Origin: Streptomyces canus 299MFChir4.1
GTDB lineage: Bacteria; Actinomycetota; Actinomycetes; Streptomycetales; Streptomycetaceae
Length of the DNA stretch: 64,000 nucleotides
NCBI RefSeq assembly: GCF_000383615.1
Contig: NZ_KB911592.1
Location: 1 to 64,000 of the forward strand
Direction: 5' to 3'
Numbering within the stretch: the first letter of the stretch is position 1; every line of letters begins with the position of its first letter. Under the pieces are notes generated by a model. It did not search any database. It was given only the letters and a program-made list of their open reading frames with translations, and was not told the origin of the DNA. This document shows positions 63,141 through 64,000 of this stretch, piece after piece. Made by a program: the position numbers and the translations under genes.

Positions 63141-63459
63141 ATGACTCAAGGACCAGCACCTGTCCCACTGTCCGACGAAGCCCTCTCCCCATCCCCACCT
63201 GACCACCATGCTGTACAGCCGGGACCCTGAGGCCCGCATCGTGCGGTTCTCGACGACGGTCGACCGTGTCAAGGTCGGACACCTGCGGCGCGATCCGCGT
63301 GCCTCGCTGCATGTACAGGGCGGCGACGTGTGGTCGTTCGCCGTGGCCGATGGCGAGGCCGAGGTCTCCGAGATCACGAGGGTTCCTGGGGATGCGGTTG
63401 GTCGAGAACTGCTCGGAATGATCCCGCAGTACGGAACAGCACTCGACGTCAACGGCTAG
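63141..63459 (+). pseudogene. Pyridoxamine-oxidase-like/F420-type flavin protein, frameshifted
   Basis: ATG 63141 opens MTQGPAPVPLSDEAL, the usual start of TIGR03618-like proteins, but the rest, LTTMLYSRDPEARIVRFSTT and VKVGHLRRDPRASLHV, is in another frame and lacks the first half of the domain. Ends at 63459. Confidence 0.65.
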
Positions 63460-63982
63460 GACGAATCGGTCCGTGCTGGTCATAGCCACTCGCTGACGGC
63501 TGCGACCGGCACGGTCGCGCGACAGCGGACGGCGAGGTTGTCGTACCCTTGCCGCACCGCGACCACGACGGAAACCGCACCGCGCCGCCGACGCTGTCTG
63601 CATCGTTGACCTACGCGCGCCGGGCAGTCAGGCGGCGAGTGAGACGGCGTCGGAAGTACAAGGTGCGCGAGACGACCGGGACGACCGTCGGCGCGATCAC
63701 CGGCCCCCTGGCCGCTCCCGGCAGTCTGCTGATCGGCGGGTTAGGTTCGACTACGACGGCCGACTTCAGTGGGCCACCAGCGAGTGCGGACCCCACACGG
63801 GCTGTTTTGAACCAACGCCAGATCATGGACCAACCGGCACGCGCTGTGATGTCCCTGCCGAGTGGTGGGTGCTCCCCCGCCGTGTGGCTGGAGCTGCCGC
63901 TCGCCAGGCCGTCGGGACCGATCGGGGCCTTAAGGTCGAGTCGGCATGGCCGTACGGCATGAACGAAGGTGAGGCTGAAAGC
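63460..63982. other. Region without a recognisable gene
   Basis: Frames on both strands are short or lack start signals. The last 20 bases contain the ribosome binding site of the next gene. Confidence 0.4.
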
Positions 63983-64000
63983 GTGATCCGGGTAGTGGTG
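63983..64000 (+). CDS. First codons of a probable response regulator
   Basis: GTG 63983, preceded by GAGG-type sequence, reads VIRVVV at the window edge, the usual start of NarL-type response regulators. Only six codons are visible. Confidence 0.35.

Noticed and set aside
63460..63982. Possible small membrane protein on the plus strand from 63549
   Set aside because: No ribosome binding site, Arg-rich start and no resemblance to a family.

Overview
This 64 kb window is from a high-GC, GC-skewed-codon actinomycete, almost certainly a Streptomyces. The evidence is the codon use, GTG/TTG starts, Tat and lipoprotein exports, a binding-protein transporter without its own ATPase, ROK/LacI/GntR regulators, and many secreted enzymes with CBM2, CBM13 and AbfB modules. 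It looks like an accessory chromosomal region specialised in plant polysaccharide use. It is also visibly decaying: I count about a dozen truncated, frameshifted or fused gene remnants.

Layout. 1-3.6 kb: the start of an IS4-type transposase that cut a LacI regulator, a headless GH12 endoglucanase, and an intact CBM2-GH6 cellulase. 3.7-9.1 kb: a same-strand set of two alpha/beta hydrolases, an FAD aromatic hydroxylase, an amidohydrolase with a frameshifted 5' end, and a TetR regulator. 9.4-15.4 kb: a GH29 alpha-L-fucosidase, the tail of a second GH29, a frameshifted HAD hydrolase and a GH30 glucuronoxylanase. 15.4-33 kb: a divergent FadR-type GntR regulator and a tightly coupled operon. It encodes a sugar ABC transporter without ATPase, an unrecognised 663-residue cytoplasmic protein, a mutarotase, a lactonase, dehydrogenases, a KDPG-type aldolase, a KDG kinase and an aldo/keto reductase, followed by a GH141-like beta-helix enzyme and a GH43 enzyme, both with CBM13. 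Together these suggest that fucosylated or arabinosylated side chains are cut outside the cell and the freed sugar is oxidised and split to pyruvate.

33-41 kb: AraC/metallo-beta-lactamase pair, rearranged debris, and a minus-strand group (PQQ-type sugar dehydrogenase, Tat-exported isomerase-like protein, inositol-phosphate-synthase-like protein). 41-48 kb: a ROK regulator and a ribose/inositol-type ABC transporter with a Gfo/Idh oxidoreductase and a truncated isomerase. 48-55.6 kb: small secreted or surface proteins, an Imm7-like protein and a LacI regulator whose divergent target is broken. 56-61 kb: an arabinan/arabinoxylan module made of a GH43-AbfB enzyme, a divergent sigma factor fused to an anti-sigma-like zinc motif, one membrane helix and an outer AbfB sugar-binding domain, and a CBM13-GH62 arabinofuranosidase. 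61-64 kb: decayed MFS, cupin and flavin/F420-type genes and the first codons of a probable response regulator.

The two most interesting items are the membrane-bound sigma-AbfB protein, which looks like a one-polypeptide sugar-sensing transcription switch, and the 17-bp operator found both at the sugar operon and 17 kb away in front of an internally deleted lectin gene.
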